Assembly (NCBI RefSeq): GCF_001593005.1 | Contig: NZ_LQZQ01000045.1 | Span: 806,001-870,000 of the forward strand | From: Roseivirga ehrenbergii | Lineage (GTDB): Bacteria > Bacteroidota > Bacteroidia > Cytophagales > Cyclobacteriaceae | Length of the DNA: 64,000 bases | Reading direction: 5' to 3' | In this document: piece by piece, positions 28,400 through 36,873 of the stretch | How the letters are laid out: the number at the start of each line of letters is the position of its first letter | Numbering within the stretch: the first letter of the stretch is position 1 | Made by a program: the position numbers and the translations under genes | The notes under the pieces: model-generated | Databases searched by the model: none | Seen by the model: the letters and a program-made list of their open reading frames with translations, nothing else | Told to the model about the DNA's origin: nothing

Positions 28400-28480
28400 A
28401 ACCCTCCAAAAGTTCTCATTCATAGTTCAGGGGGGGTAATTAATTATTGATGAAATAGAATCTTCAACTTTTGGAGGGTT
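28400..28480. repeat. 81-bp inverted-repeat element
   Basis: AACCCTCCAAAAGTT (28400-28414) and its exact inverse AACTTTTGGAGGGTT (28466-28480) flank 51 bp containing a G7 run. 15-bp perfect arms without a coding region suggest a miniature transposable or REP-type element; a long hairpin terminator for the racemase gene is an alternative. Confidence 0.6.
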
Positions 28481-28493
28481 ATACCAACTAATA

Positions 28494-28570
28494 TTCGTTT
28501 GCAACGAAGATTTAAGTAAAACCATCTAATCTCCCAACTAACCATCTAATCCTCGTTTACAACGAGGATT
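28494..28570. repeat. Two palindromes of the GTTTnCAAC family
   Basis: TTCGTT-TGC-AACGAA (28494-28508) and AATCCTCGTT-TAC-AACGAGGATT (28548-28570, 10-bp perfect stem). Both are preceded by CTAAT, like the pair at 16265-16320. Confidence 0.6.
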
Positions 28571-28603
28571 TTAGCCAATCTCAAGTTTACCTCTACTGAT
28601 TCT

Positions 28604-30181
28604 TTACTTTCTTTTCAAACTAGCAATTAGACTTTCGGCACATTTCTCTCCATCCATAGCAGCAGAAACAATACCTCCAGCAAAACCTGCTCCTTCCCCA
28701 CAAGGAAATAAGCCTTTGATTTCCACATGCTCTAAGCTGTCTTTATCCCTTGGAATTCTTACAGGTGAAGAAGTTCGGCTCTCTACTCCCACTATTTGGG
28801 CTTCGTTAGTGTAATAGCCCTTCATTTTCTTGGCGTAGCCTTTAAAAGCGTCTCTCAATCTCAAATGAATCGACTCTGGCAACACTTCGCGCATATCTAC
28901 AGAAAGTAAGCCCGGCCGATAGGAAGTGTCATTCAAAGAAGATGAAACTTTGCCATTGACAAAGTCAGTCATGCGCTGCGCAGGAGCCGCTTGAGTGCCC
29001 CCAGCAATCTGGCAAGCACGTTGTTCAATTTCTCTCTGAAACTCCATTCCAGCCAAAGCACCAAATTTGGAATACGCGGTAAGGTCTTCTAATTCAACTG
29101 CCGAAACAATACCAGAATTAGCGAAGGCTGAATCCCTTCTTGAAGGACTCATTCCGTTTACAACCACTTCGCCCGGAGCGGTAGCCGCAGGCACAATAAA
29201 ACCTCCCGGACACATACAGAAGCTAAATACACCTCTTTGTTTGCCTTCATGATAAGTCTGATGAACGAGTGCGTAAGAGGATGCTGGCAAAAACTCACCC
29301 CTATCAGTATCGCAATGGTATTGAATCTTGTCGATCAGTGATTGCGGATGCTCAATTCTTACACCCAAAGCGAAAGGTTTCGCTTCAATCAATACCTCAT
29401 TCCTCTGTAGTAAATGGAAAATATCTCGAGCGGAATGGCCAGTAGCTAAAATTACACCCAAGCCTTCTACTTTAGAGCCATCTGCCAAAACCACTCCCCT
29501 CATTCTTTTTTCCTTGATAATAAAGTCAGCCACTTTGGTATCGAAATGAATTTCACCACCAGCATTCATAATGCTCTGTCTGATTTCTTGCACCACTTTG
29601 GGCAACTTGTTGGTGCCAATGTGCGGATGTGCATCTACCAATATATCTTCAGTAGCACCATGGGCGACTAAAATCTCAAGGGTTCTGAGAATGTCGCCAC
29701 GCTTTTTTGAACGGGTATAAAGCTTACCGTCAGAAAAAGTACCTGCTCCTCCTTCTCCAAAACAATAATTGGATTCAGGATTTACCACATGATCTTTGTT
29801 GATGGCAGCAAGATCGCGTCTCCTTTTTTGCACATCACTGCCACGTTCAATAACAATGGGTTTGTAACCCAATTCGATTAATCGCAATGCGGCAAACATT
29901 CCAGCAGGCCCAAAACCTACAATTATAACCGGTTCGGCATTGGTGACTACTGGATAATCTCTTTTGTAGGAAATTACAGGTGGAAGTTCCTCATTAATAT
30001 AAACTTGCGCTTCAATATTCACCTTTACATTTCGAGAACGTGCATCGATGGAACGTTTCAAAGCCCGCACCTGAGCACTTTTAGGGTTGGTAATATTGGC
30101 TCTTTTCAGGATGATGGCCTCAAATAATTCTGGAGTGAAGGCTTCTTCGGGACGAAGCGTAGTTTTTATGGTCTTTTGCAT
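28604..30181 (-). CDS. FAD-dependent oxidoreductase of the COG2509 type
   Basis: 525 residues. An N-terminal ~90-residue cap is followed by the dinucleotide-binding motif VGFGPAGMFAALRLIELG (about residue 92), the CFGEGGAGTFSDGKLYTR block, the second Gly motif VILATGHSARDI, and the C-terminal FAD-contacting GEGAGFAGGIVSAAMDG. This is the uncharacterised but widespread COG2509 flavoprotein group; the substrate is unknown. It is divergent from the propeller lipoprotein gene. Complete and apparently intact. Confidence 0.85.
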   Translation of the reverse strand: MQKTIKTTLRPEEAFTPELFEAIILKRANITNPKSAQVRALKRSIDARSRNVKVNIEAQVYINEELPPVISYKRDYPVVTNAEPVIIVGFGPAGMFAALRLIELGYKPIVIERGSDVQKRRRDLAAINKDHVVNPESNYCFGEGGAGTFSDGKLYTRSKKRGDILRTLEILVAHGATEDILVDAHPHIGTNKLPKVVQEIRQSIMNAGGEIHFDTKVADFIIKEKRMRGVVLADGSKVEGLGVILATGHSARDIFHLLQRNEVLIEAKPFALGVRIEHPQSLIDKIQYHCDTDRGEFLPASSYALVHQTYHEGKQRGVFSFCMCPGGFIVPAATAPGEVVVNGMSPSRRDSAFANSGIVSAVELEDLTAYSKFGALAGMEFQREIEQRACQIAGGTQAAPAQRMTDFVNGKVSSSLNDTSYRPGLLSVDMREVLPESIHLRLRDAFKGYAKKMKGYYTNEAQIVGVESRTSSPVRIPRDKDSLEHVEIKGLFPCGEGAGFAGGIVSAAMDGEKCAESLIASLKRK

Positions 30182-30327
30182 GGCGTAGAGTATTTATCTC
30201 TAAAGTGAATGTTCTTTTATTTCCTGCAAATTTAGATTCAAAACATCAACAAACCTATTGCCCCACAACATGGGGAGCGACACTGATTTGGGTAGAACAC
30301 AAAAATATATTTGTTAAGTTTATATTT

Positions 30328-31524
30328 ATGAAATCAACCAAGGAAGCACTTCTAATTTCAGGATTAATCATTACAGTTATTTTTCTCACATCATCCTGTG
30401 GGTCTAATTCTGAAAACCAGACCTCCATTGCTACTTCAGAAGGTGTTGAGGTGATTGCTATTGACAAAATTACGCCAAGTAAACTGTCCGATGTAGTTGA
30501 TGACATTGGCTATACTGCGTTGAAATATCATCCAGAACATCGTGCCTACCGAATTGACAAGGTTATTATCGAAGATGACTTGATTTATATCTTTGATTAC
30601 TACTCCGGTCGATCGCTTTCCGTTTATGATTTAAAAGGCAGCTTTCAATTTGCCATTACTAAACCGGGGCAAGGACCCGACCAATACTTGGAAGTGCAAG
30701 ACTTTTTAATAGATAAGGGTAAAATTGAGGTGCTGGATGCCAGAGGAAAGTTGATGTTTTTTAATGAAAACGGTGTTTTTGAAAGAAGTGAGAAGCTAAC
30801 TTTTGTGGCTCAAGCATTTAGCAAAGTTGAGGGTAATTATTTATTTCAAACAGGTAAAATACCAAATGAACTAGGTGAAAATGGCAAGCCTTGTGAAGTG
30901 GTTCAATATAATTTGGAAACAAAAAAAACAGACTGTCTGCTCGAAATACATAATGGAAAAAACCCACACTCTTTTAGGGAGAGAAATATTCTGAAAAACA
31001 TAGATGGTAAAACTTATTATGGCACTTATTTTAATGACACAATCTATAAGCAACAGGAAGTAAATTTTGTTCCAGAATTTATCCTTGACTTCTCTCCTGA
31101 CGCTTTACCTCCTGAAATGTTTGAACCTAATTCCCCATATGGCGACTACATTGGCTACTTGAACAAAAATAAGGATAAAGCTTATCATACTCCGAGTTTA
31201 CAAGGGAACGCTAACTTCTCAATAACACAGTTTTCGAAGAGTGGTAGTCACCATTTGATTTATGATATTAAGGATGGAGCTAAAATTGTCTTAAAAACCA
31301 CTACTGAAAATGATGTTGATGGTGGCATACCCCTTTATTGGGCTCATACAATTAATGATCATGATATCATTATGATCTTTGATTCTGAAAACGTTCTTGC
31401 GAAGGCCGGTAAATTGCAAAAAGAAAAAAGTCAGTTCAATGAAAAAGAACAGGCCTTTTTGGATTTCGCTAGCAAGTTCGATACAAACGATCCTTTGGTG
31501 ATGATTGCATACCACCTCAAGTAA
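30328..31524 (+). CDS. 6-bladed beta-propeller lipoprotein
   Basis: 398 residues from the ATG at 30328; an upstream in-frame ATG at 30205 would place 41 unrelated residues before the signal peptide. Lipobox Cys in FLTSSCGSN near residue 24, so a lipid-anchored envelope protein. The body has short propeller-like strands: YRIDKVIIEDDLIYIFD, GQGPDQYLEVQDF and IEVLDARGKLMFFN, as in the Bacteroidota 6-bladed beta-propeller (BF3886-like) family. These are of unknown function. It ends 3 bp from the convergent ppk2 gene. Confidence 0.82.
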   Translation: MKSTKEALLISGLIITVIFLTSSCGSNSENQTSIATSEGVEVIAIDKITPSKLSDVVDDIGYTALKYHPEHRAYRIDKVIIEDDLIYIFDYYSGRSLSVYDLKGSFQFAITKPGQGPDQYLEVQDFLIDKGKIEVLDARGKLMFFNENGVFERSEKLTFVAQAFSKVEGNYLFQTGKIPNELGENGKPCEVVQYNLETKKTDCLLEIHNGKNPHSFRERNILKNIDGKTYYGTYFNDTIYKQQEVNFVPEFILDFSPDALPPEMFEPNSPYGDYIGYLNKNKDKAYHTPSLQGNANFSITQFSKSGSHHLIYDIKDGAKIVLKTTTENDVDGGIPLYWAHTINDHDIIMIFDSENVLAKAGKLQKEKSQFNEKEQAFLDFASKFDTNDPLVMIAYHLK

Positions 31525-31527
31525 GGG

Positions 31528-32310
31528 CTATTTATATGGCACCTTCTCTAAAATATGTCTAATAACCTGAATTCTTGCTGAAGTCTTTTTATTCGCTTTC
31601 AACACAATCCAAGGGTTGTTTTTTGTATTTGTTTCTGCAAACATTCTCACTCTATACTCTGTGTAAGAATCCCATAGTTCTTGCGCCATTTCATCTACTG
31701 GCGACATCTTCCAGCGCTTTAGTGGGTTTTCCAGAATAGCCTTAAACCTAGCCGCTTGTTCTTTCTTTGTAATCGAGAAATAGAACTTTAACAAAATGAT
31801 TCCGTCATTGGTCAACATAGTCTCAAAGTTATTGACCTCGCGCATAAATCGTTCATATTCTTCATTAGTGCAGAAACCGTTAACTGGCTCTACCACAGCC
31901 CTATTATACCAACTTCTGTCGAAAAACACAATTTCTCCTGGGTTTGGTAAACGGGAAATATAACGTTGAAAATACCACTGTCCACGCTCTTCTTCAGTAG
32001 GCTTTGGTAAGGCTACTACACGGTAATTTCTTGGGTTCAAATGGTGAGTTACCCTTCTAATCGCCCCACCCTTTCCTGCGGAATCCCTTCCTTCAAACAG
32101 CAAACAAATTCGCTTTCCTTCATTAATGGCCCATTGCTGAAGTTTAATAAGTTCTACCTGAAACTCTTCAAGGCGTTTTTCATACTTAACATAGCGTAAC
32201 ACCTTTTCGGGATTGATGTTATTCTTGTCTTTTAGCAATAGCTTAATTGCCTTATTGCTATTCAAGAGCTTCAACTCCTTATCTGTAAAGTTGTATTTTA
32301 ATTCAGACAT
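31528..32310 (-). CDS. ppk2: Polyphosphate kinase 2 family protein (second of tandem pair)
   Basis: 260 residues. Transfers phosphate between polyphosphate and nucleotides. Walker A-type loop GRDSAGKGG at residues 74-82, lid/base region HLNPRNYRVVALPKPT, and Walker B FFDRSWYNRAVVEPV are present. The KRWKMSPVDEMAQELWDSYTEY-like C-terminal block is intact. Its ATG shares one base with the TAA of the upstream ppk2 paralogue (TAATG), so they are translationally coupled. The nucleotide preference (ADP or AMP, GDP) cannot be assigned from sequence alone. Confidence 0.92.
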   Translation of the reverse strand: MSELKYNFTDKELKLLNSNKAIKLLLKDKNNINPEKVLRYVKYEKRLEEFQVELIKLQQWAINEGKRICLLFEGRDSAGKGGAIRRVTHHLNPRNYRVVALPKPTEEERGQWYFQRYISRLPNPGEIVFFDRSWYNRAVVEPVNGFCTNEEYERFMREVNNFETMLTNDGIILLKFYFSITKKEQAARFKAILENPLKRWKMSPVDEMAQELWDSYTEYRVRMFAETNTKNNPWIVLKANKKTSARIQVIRHILEKVPYK

Positions 32311-33209
32311 TATATCAAATGATAAATTGATCGGTGGAAACGCATTACAATGTTCGGGTCGGGCAATACCACAACATCTGCCTCTTTTTTACCAGGGTAC
32401 TCAAACTTAGAAAGTACATGGCGGATGCTTTCTAAACGGGCTTGTTTTTTAGTGTTAGTTTTTATGATAACCCAAGGGCTGAAGCTGTTATGCGTTTGGG
32501 CAAACATTTGCTCTTTGTAATAGGTATATCTTTCCCACATTTCTTGTCCCTTTTCATCTACAGGACTTAGTTTCCATTGTTTCAAAGGGTTAGCTCGTCT
32601 ATCATTAAAGCGCTTGACTTGCTCATCTTTGCCTATTGAAAACCAAAATTTTATTATATGAACCCCATCTTCAAAAAGCATGTGCTCAAACTCTGGAACC
32701 TGACGCATAAAACGTTGATACTGATCTTCGTCACAAAACCCCATAACAGGCTCTACCACAGCCCTGTTATACCAACTACGATCGAAAAACACCATTTCAC
32801 CAGCATAAGGAAGTTCCTTAATGTATCTTCTAAAATACCATTGCCCCTTTTCTAAATCTGTAGGCTTGTTCAAAGCTACTACGCGCATAGATCGCGGGTT
32901 TAGGTGCTCGGTAAATCGCTTTATGGTTCCACCCTTTCCTGCCGCATCGCGCCCTTCAAAAATTACTGCGACTCTTTGTTTAGTTTCGGCAATCCAGTGC
33001 TGAAGTTTAACCAACTCTATCTGGAGCTTTTCAAGCTGTCTTTCATATTCGAGGTTATACAAAGCTTTTGAGTAATCCCTACCCTTTTCTTGAAGTAAAC
33101 GCTCTAAATCAGCTCCGTTCTTAATATTCGAGAAATCTCGATTATCAAGCATTTGGTCTTTGGTTAACTTATTTTGAACAGAATCATCTGTTATTAAAAA
33201 TTCGCTCAT
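32310..33209 (-). CDS. ppk2: Polyphosphate kinase 2 family protein (first of tandem pair)
   Basis: 299 residues. Catalytic features match its downstream neighbour: GRDAAGKGG at residues 86-94, HLNPRSMRVVALNKPT, FFDRSWYNRAVVEPV and KQWKLSPVDEKGQEMW. It differs by an N-terminal extension of about 12 residues and a C-terminal tail ending RFHRSIYHLI. The two proteins are clearly paralogous but well diverged, so they may form a hetero-oligomer or have different nucleotide specificities. They form a two-gene operon with stop-start overlap. Confidence 0.92.
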   Translation of the reverse strand: MSEFLITDDSVQNKLTKDQMLDNRDFSNIKNGADLERLLQEKGRDYSKALYNLEYERQLEKLQIELVKLQHWIAETKQRVAVIFEGRDAAGKGGTIKRFTEHLNPRSMRVVALNKPTDLEKGQWYFRRYIKELPYAGEMVFFDRSWYNRAVVEPVMGFCDEDQYQRFMRQVPEFEHMLFEDGVHIIKFWFSIGKDEQVKRFNDRRANPLKQWKLSPVDEKGQEMWERYTYYKEQMFAQTHNSFSPWVIIKTNTKKQARLESIRHVLSKFEYPGKKEADVVVLPDPNIVMRFHRSIYHLI

Positions 33210-33304
33210 AATTCGAATTGATTTCTGGCGTTAAAATAATCAAAATGGTTACACCCTTTGCATTAAGCGGCATCAATTCTGTGGAATTAAAAAAAAATAT
33301 GCCC

Positions 33305-33312
33305 TACCTTCG
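33305..33312 (+). promoter_or_regulatory. -7 box (TACCTTCG) of 33331 gene
   Basis: One mismatch to TAnnTTTG, 19 bp before the ATG. Confidence 0.4.
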
Positions 33313-33330
33313 CAAACACAATAAATCTAT

Positions 33331-34116
33331 ATGAAACGCTACTTATCAATTTTCACACTGTTACTTCTTTCATTTTCAGTTGCTGGTCAAGACATTCTTA
33401 CAAAGCATTCTGGCGAAACCTTAACTGGCGATGTTCAATTATTATCTAATTCTGATGGAATGCCTTACGCTGTTGTAAAGAATGGTAAGGACAAGGAGAC
33501 AATTAAGCTTTTCGACATCTCGAACATTTCAATGGAAGAATTTGGGTTGATCAAACCTATGAAAATTGGTGAGCAATATCATTTTGGATTACTTGTTTCT
33601 GAAGACTACTTAAGCGTTTACAAATACTCTAATTCCAATAGAATGGATGATTTTGGAATGGTGGCTTTACAGAAATTTGGAGCACCAGCATTTGCACTAC
33701 CTGGTATAATGGGTTTCAGAAAATTAATGGCAGATTACCTTTCAGACTGTGAAGAAGTATCTGATAAAATTGAGGAGAAAGAATTTACTAGAAAGGATAT
33801 AGATCAAATTGTTGCGGATTATAATGGCTGCATTGCGTTAAAAAACTCAATCAATGAACAACCCGCTTCTTACTACCAGTCTGCTGCTCCTAAAATAGCA
33901 GCCTCTAAACAAAGTATGTTAGAAGACTTTGAAACATTACTTAAGTATTCTGAAAAAGTGGAGAATAAAGAAAGTGCCACAGAGATGTTTTCGGATTTGA
34001 GCTCTAAACTTAAAAAGGGAGAAAAAGTACCTGACTACCTAATTAATGCATTAAAAGGTGCCATCAAAAATGACAGTAAACTGGTTGAGTTGCTGAACAA
34101 AATTATAGAGGAATAG
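33331..34116 (+). CDS. Secreted protein of unknown function
   Basis: 261 residues with a signal peptide (KRYLSIFTLLLLSFSVAGQ). The mature N-terminus (DILTKHSGETLTGDVQLL) is a short beta-rich block often seen in uncharacterised Bacteroidota exported proteins, followed by a mostly helical, Lys/Glu-rich C-terminal half (about 140-261) without recognisable motifs. Two cysteines (about 139 and 169) could form a disulfide. It ends 5 bp before the convergent DUF1573 gene. No family name is offered. Confidence 0.75.
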   Translation: MKRYLSIFTLLLLSFSVAGQDILTKHSGETLTGDVQLLSNSDGMPYAVVKNGKDKETIKLFDISNISMEEFGLIKPMKIGEQYHFGLLVSEDYLSVYKYSNSNRMDDFGMVALQKFGAPAFALPGIMGFRKLMADYLSDCEEVSDKIEEKEFTRKDIDQIVADYNGCIALKNSINEQPASYYQSAAPKIAASKQSMLEDFETLLKYSEKVENKESATEMFSDLSSKLKKGEKVPDYLINALKGAIKNDSKLVELLNKIIEE

Positions 34117-34121
34117 CGGTA

Positions 34122-35156
34122 TTATTTCACATGAGCTCTAAAAGTAATGACCGCAGTAGGTTTTCTGGGGTCGTTACTAAAAATAGCTAGTGTTTTTCTT
34201 TCGAAGCCTAATCTGTCAGTCGCATCAAAGGTAACTTGCATTTCTACAGATTCACCAGGAGCTATAGCAGCCCTTTTCACATCATACAACAAGCAAGAAC
34301 AATTGCTTTCTATTTTTAAAAGCTCCAATGGCTCATTCCCTCGATTTGAAAGTGTAATGGTAGCGGACTTTTTAGTGTTTGGCGCCATCACTTTAAAGTC
34401 ATGATCTAAATCACTTATTGCCAAATATGGCGAGTCGGCAGTGTAGTCCGATGGTTTCTGTTCAAGGGTAAATTGCACTGGAATTGAAAATATCAGTGAA
34501 TCATTCTTGTCTTTTACTTGAACAATCTCCTTTGTAAAGCCTGGCACTAATAAAGAATCTGTTTTTAAAACAATATTCATTTTAGTAAAACTGTTGTGAG
34601 GCGCTTCATTAGGTTGAAAACTTACATCGTAATAAGATGAAATGCTGGTTGCTCTCAAATCCAATGGCTCACCTCCGAAATTGTACAGGATCATTTCCGC
34701 ATTTAAGTCATCTCCAATAAAGCCAGACTTGAAATTAACTACCTGATATTTAGATCGAAATGGCCAAAATACATTACGATAAGCTTTAAATACATCTATC
34801 ACTGGGGTTAAAATTCTCCCTTGAAAAACGTATTCTTTTATAATAATTTCAGCTGAGTCTAAAACTCTCACCCCTATTTCAAAACCTCCTACATAGCCTT
34901 CTGTGAGGATGGTATAAGGAATATCTACGGTTTCTCTTGGGTGCACTTTCAAGTTCTCATTTTCCAGTTTTAACCTTTCAGCTCCAGACCAAAACCTAAT
35001 CAACACTGTATCCTCAGAGGTGTTTTCCCAATTAAAACTACCATAAAAAGTCCCGACTTCTCCATCAATCACCCCAACGTTGACTAACTCAGGCTTTTGA
35101 GCAAAAACTATGGGAGTAATACAAACAAAAAAAAGGAAGCTGAAGAATTTAGTCAT
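34122..35156 (-). CDS. Secreted DUF1573 domain protein
   Basis: 344 residues. Signal peptide (TKFFSFLFFVCITPIVFAQ). The C-terminal ~100 residues form an Ig-like DUF1573 domain: LSNRGNEPLELLKIESNCSC, IAPGESVEMQVTFDAT and LAIFSNDPRKPTAVITF are the typical strands, with the characteristic C-S-C. The N-terminal 200 residues are beta-rich and probably hold further Ig-like folds. The family is abundant in Bacteroidota envelopes and of unknown role. Divergent from trpS. Confidence 0.82.
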   Translation of the reverse strand: MTKFFSFLFFVCITPIVFAQKPELVNVGVIDGEVGTFYGSFNWENTSEDTVLIRFWSGAERLKLENENLKVHPRETVDIPYTILTEGYVGGFEIGVRVLDSAEIIIKEYVFQGRILTPVIDVFKAYRNVFWPFRSKYQVVNFKSGFIGDDLNAEMILYNFGGEPLDLRATSISSYYDVSFQPNEAPHNSFTKMNIVLKTDSLLVPGFTKEIVQVKDKNDSLIFSIPVQFTLEQKPSDYTADSPYLAISDLDHDFKVMAPNTKKSATITLSNRGNEPLELLKIESNCSCLLYDVKRAAIAPGESVEMQVTFDATDRLGFERKTLAIFSNDPRKPTAVITFRAHVK

Positions 35157-35268
35157 AAGCTATTGACGACAGGAATGAGTTTTTAATATATGTTGAGCAG
35201 CAAAAATAACAAGCCAATGCTTGAATCGACCAGTCAATAATCATTTATTTGTGACAAATATTAAATCC

Positions 35269-36237
35269 ATGGCAAGAATCTTAACTGGCATACAAAGTTC
35301 AGGCAAACCACACTTGGGAAATTTATTGGGTGCAATTATTCCAGCAATCGAATTATCAAAGGATCCTAAAAACGATTCGTTCTTCTTTATTGCTGATTTA
35401 CACTCACTTACCACAATTAAAGACCCACAAACAAGAATAGACAACACCAATGCTGTGGCAGCCGCGTGGTTGGCTTTTGGTTTCGATACAGACAAAAACA
35501 CCTTCTACCGTCAATCAAGAGTGCCAGAAGTTTGCGAACTTACATGGTACTTAAGCTGCATGACGCCCTACCCTATGCTGGCCAATGCACATTCATTTAA
35601 AGATAAATCGGACAGACTTTCAGATGTAAACGCTGGGCTTTTCACTTACCCTGTATTAATGGCCTGCGATATTTTACTTTACGATGCCGCTTATGTTCCT
35701 GTAGGGAAAGACCAAAGACAGCACTTGGAAATGGCACGCGACATGGCCAATACTTTCAATAATCAATACGGAGAAATATTTAAAATTCCGGAAGCCAAGA
35801 TTAACGAAAAAGTAATGACCATTCCGGGTACGGATGGCCAAAAAATGAGTAAATCTTACGGAAACACCATTGATATTTTTCAGACCGACAAGGCACTGAA
35901 AAAGAATATTATGCAAATCGTTACCGATAGTGCTCCGCTTGAGGCTCCTAAAAACCCCGACACTGACAACACATTTGCCATCTATTCATTAATAGCCTCT
36001 GAAGCTCAAACCCAAGAAATGAGGGCGAATTATGAAGGCGGAAATTATGGCTATGGACATGCGAAAATTGCGCTTTACGAGCTTATTTTAGAAAAGTACG
36101 CCAAGGAAAGAGAAATCTTCAATTACTACATGAATAACCTTGACGAGCTGAACAAGAAATTAGAAGCGGGTGAAGAAAAAGCCAGAGTAGTAGCTAGAGA
36201 AGTTCTTGCTAGGGCTAAGAAAGCCATTGGTTTTTGA
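35269..36237 (+). CDS. trpS: Tryptophanyl-tRNA synthetase
   Basis: 322 residues from the ATG at 35269, which directly precedes the conserved ARILTGIQSSGKPHLGN; an upstream in-frame TTG at 35221 gives an unlikely 16-residue extension. Class I aminoacyl-tRNA synthetase charging tRNA-Trp. The HIGH equivalent is PHLGN and the KMSKS loop is GQKMSKSYGN. PVGKDQRQHLEMARDMA matches the Trp-specific pocket region. Single-gene unit. Confidence 0.96.
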   Translation: MARILTGIQSSGKPHLGNLLGAIIPAIELSKDPKNDSFFFIADLHSLTTIKDPQTRIDNTNAVAAAWLAFGFDTDKNTFYRQSRVPEVCELTWYLSCMTPYPMLANAHSFKDKSDRLSDVNAGLFTYPVLMACDILLYDAAYVPVGKDQRQHLEMARDMANTFNNQYGEIFKIPEAKINEKVMTIPGTDGQKMSKSYGNTIDIFQTDKALKKNIMQIVTDSAPLEAPKNPDTDNTFAIYSLIASEAQTQEMRANYEGGNYGYGHAKIALYELILEKYAKEREIFNYYMNNLDELNKKLEAGEEKARVVAREVLARAKKAIGF

Positions 36238-36317
36238 ACCAAATGATAAAATTCTTGCTTAATTAAAGACCAAAGTCAGTCACTTGTCGTTAAGTTAATT
36301 GGTTAAAAATAAGGATT

Positions 36318-36860
36318 ATGAAAAAGGCATTTCTACCTAGTTTGATTTTATTCACTCTTTTGTTCATCAGCTCCTGCAATGATTCTGGAAATGAACTTTC
36401 CGAATTTACGGGTAATCAAATGGAAATGGCCTTAATTCCAGGTTCTGTTGAAGGCAATACGACCTCGGGCACTTTATCAATAAGAGAACGAAATGATGGA
36501 AAAGCTCAAATAGAGATTACTCTAAACGATGTGATTTCAGGTGCTGAACATCCAGTGCATCTCCATTTTGGTAGCCTAAGTGATAATGGAGATGTAGCCA
36601 CTTATCTGACCACTTTAAAAGAGGTGAATGGAATTGGTAAAAGTGTTACCATTTTGGAATCGCTGGATAACAACACTACCATTGACTATAATGACCTTTT
36701 GGAATTCAATGGTAGCATTAAAATTCATTTTGAAGCTTCAGGACCGTTGGAAGACGAAATTTTGGGCTCAACTAACATTGGACTAAATGTAGATCAAAAT
36801 CAAGCCTATTTAAACGGAACTAAAAGTATAACCGTTTGTAATTCTAACTTCGGAAACTAA
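36318..36860 (+). CDS. Small CHRD-like lipoprotein
   Basis: 180 residues. Lipobox Cys in LFISSCND near residue 20 marks a lipid anchor. The mature part is a beta-sandwich-like domain with LSIRERNDGKAQIEITL, the H-P-V-H-L-H-F-G motif and a following DNGDVATYLTTL strand. The paired histidines resemble the HxH of CHRD and Cu/Zn-SOD-like proteins, so metal binding is possible but unproven. Ends 13 bp from the convergent T9SS gene. Confidence 0.65.
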   Translation: MKKAFLPSLILFTLLFISSCNDSGNELSEFTGNQMEMALIPGSVEGNTTSGTLSIRERNDGKAQIEITLNDVISGAEHPVHLHFGSLSDNGDVATYLTTLKEVNGIGKSVTILESLDNNTTIDYNDLLEFNGSIKIHFEASGPLEDEILGSTNIGLNVDQNQAYLNGTKSITVCNSNFGN

Positions 36861-36873
36861 ACTACTATTCCGT

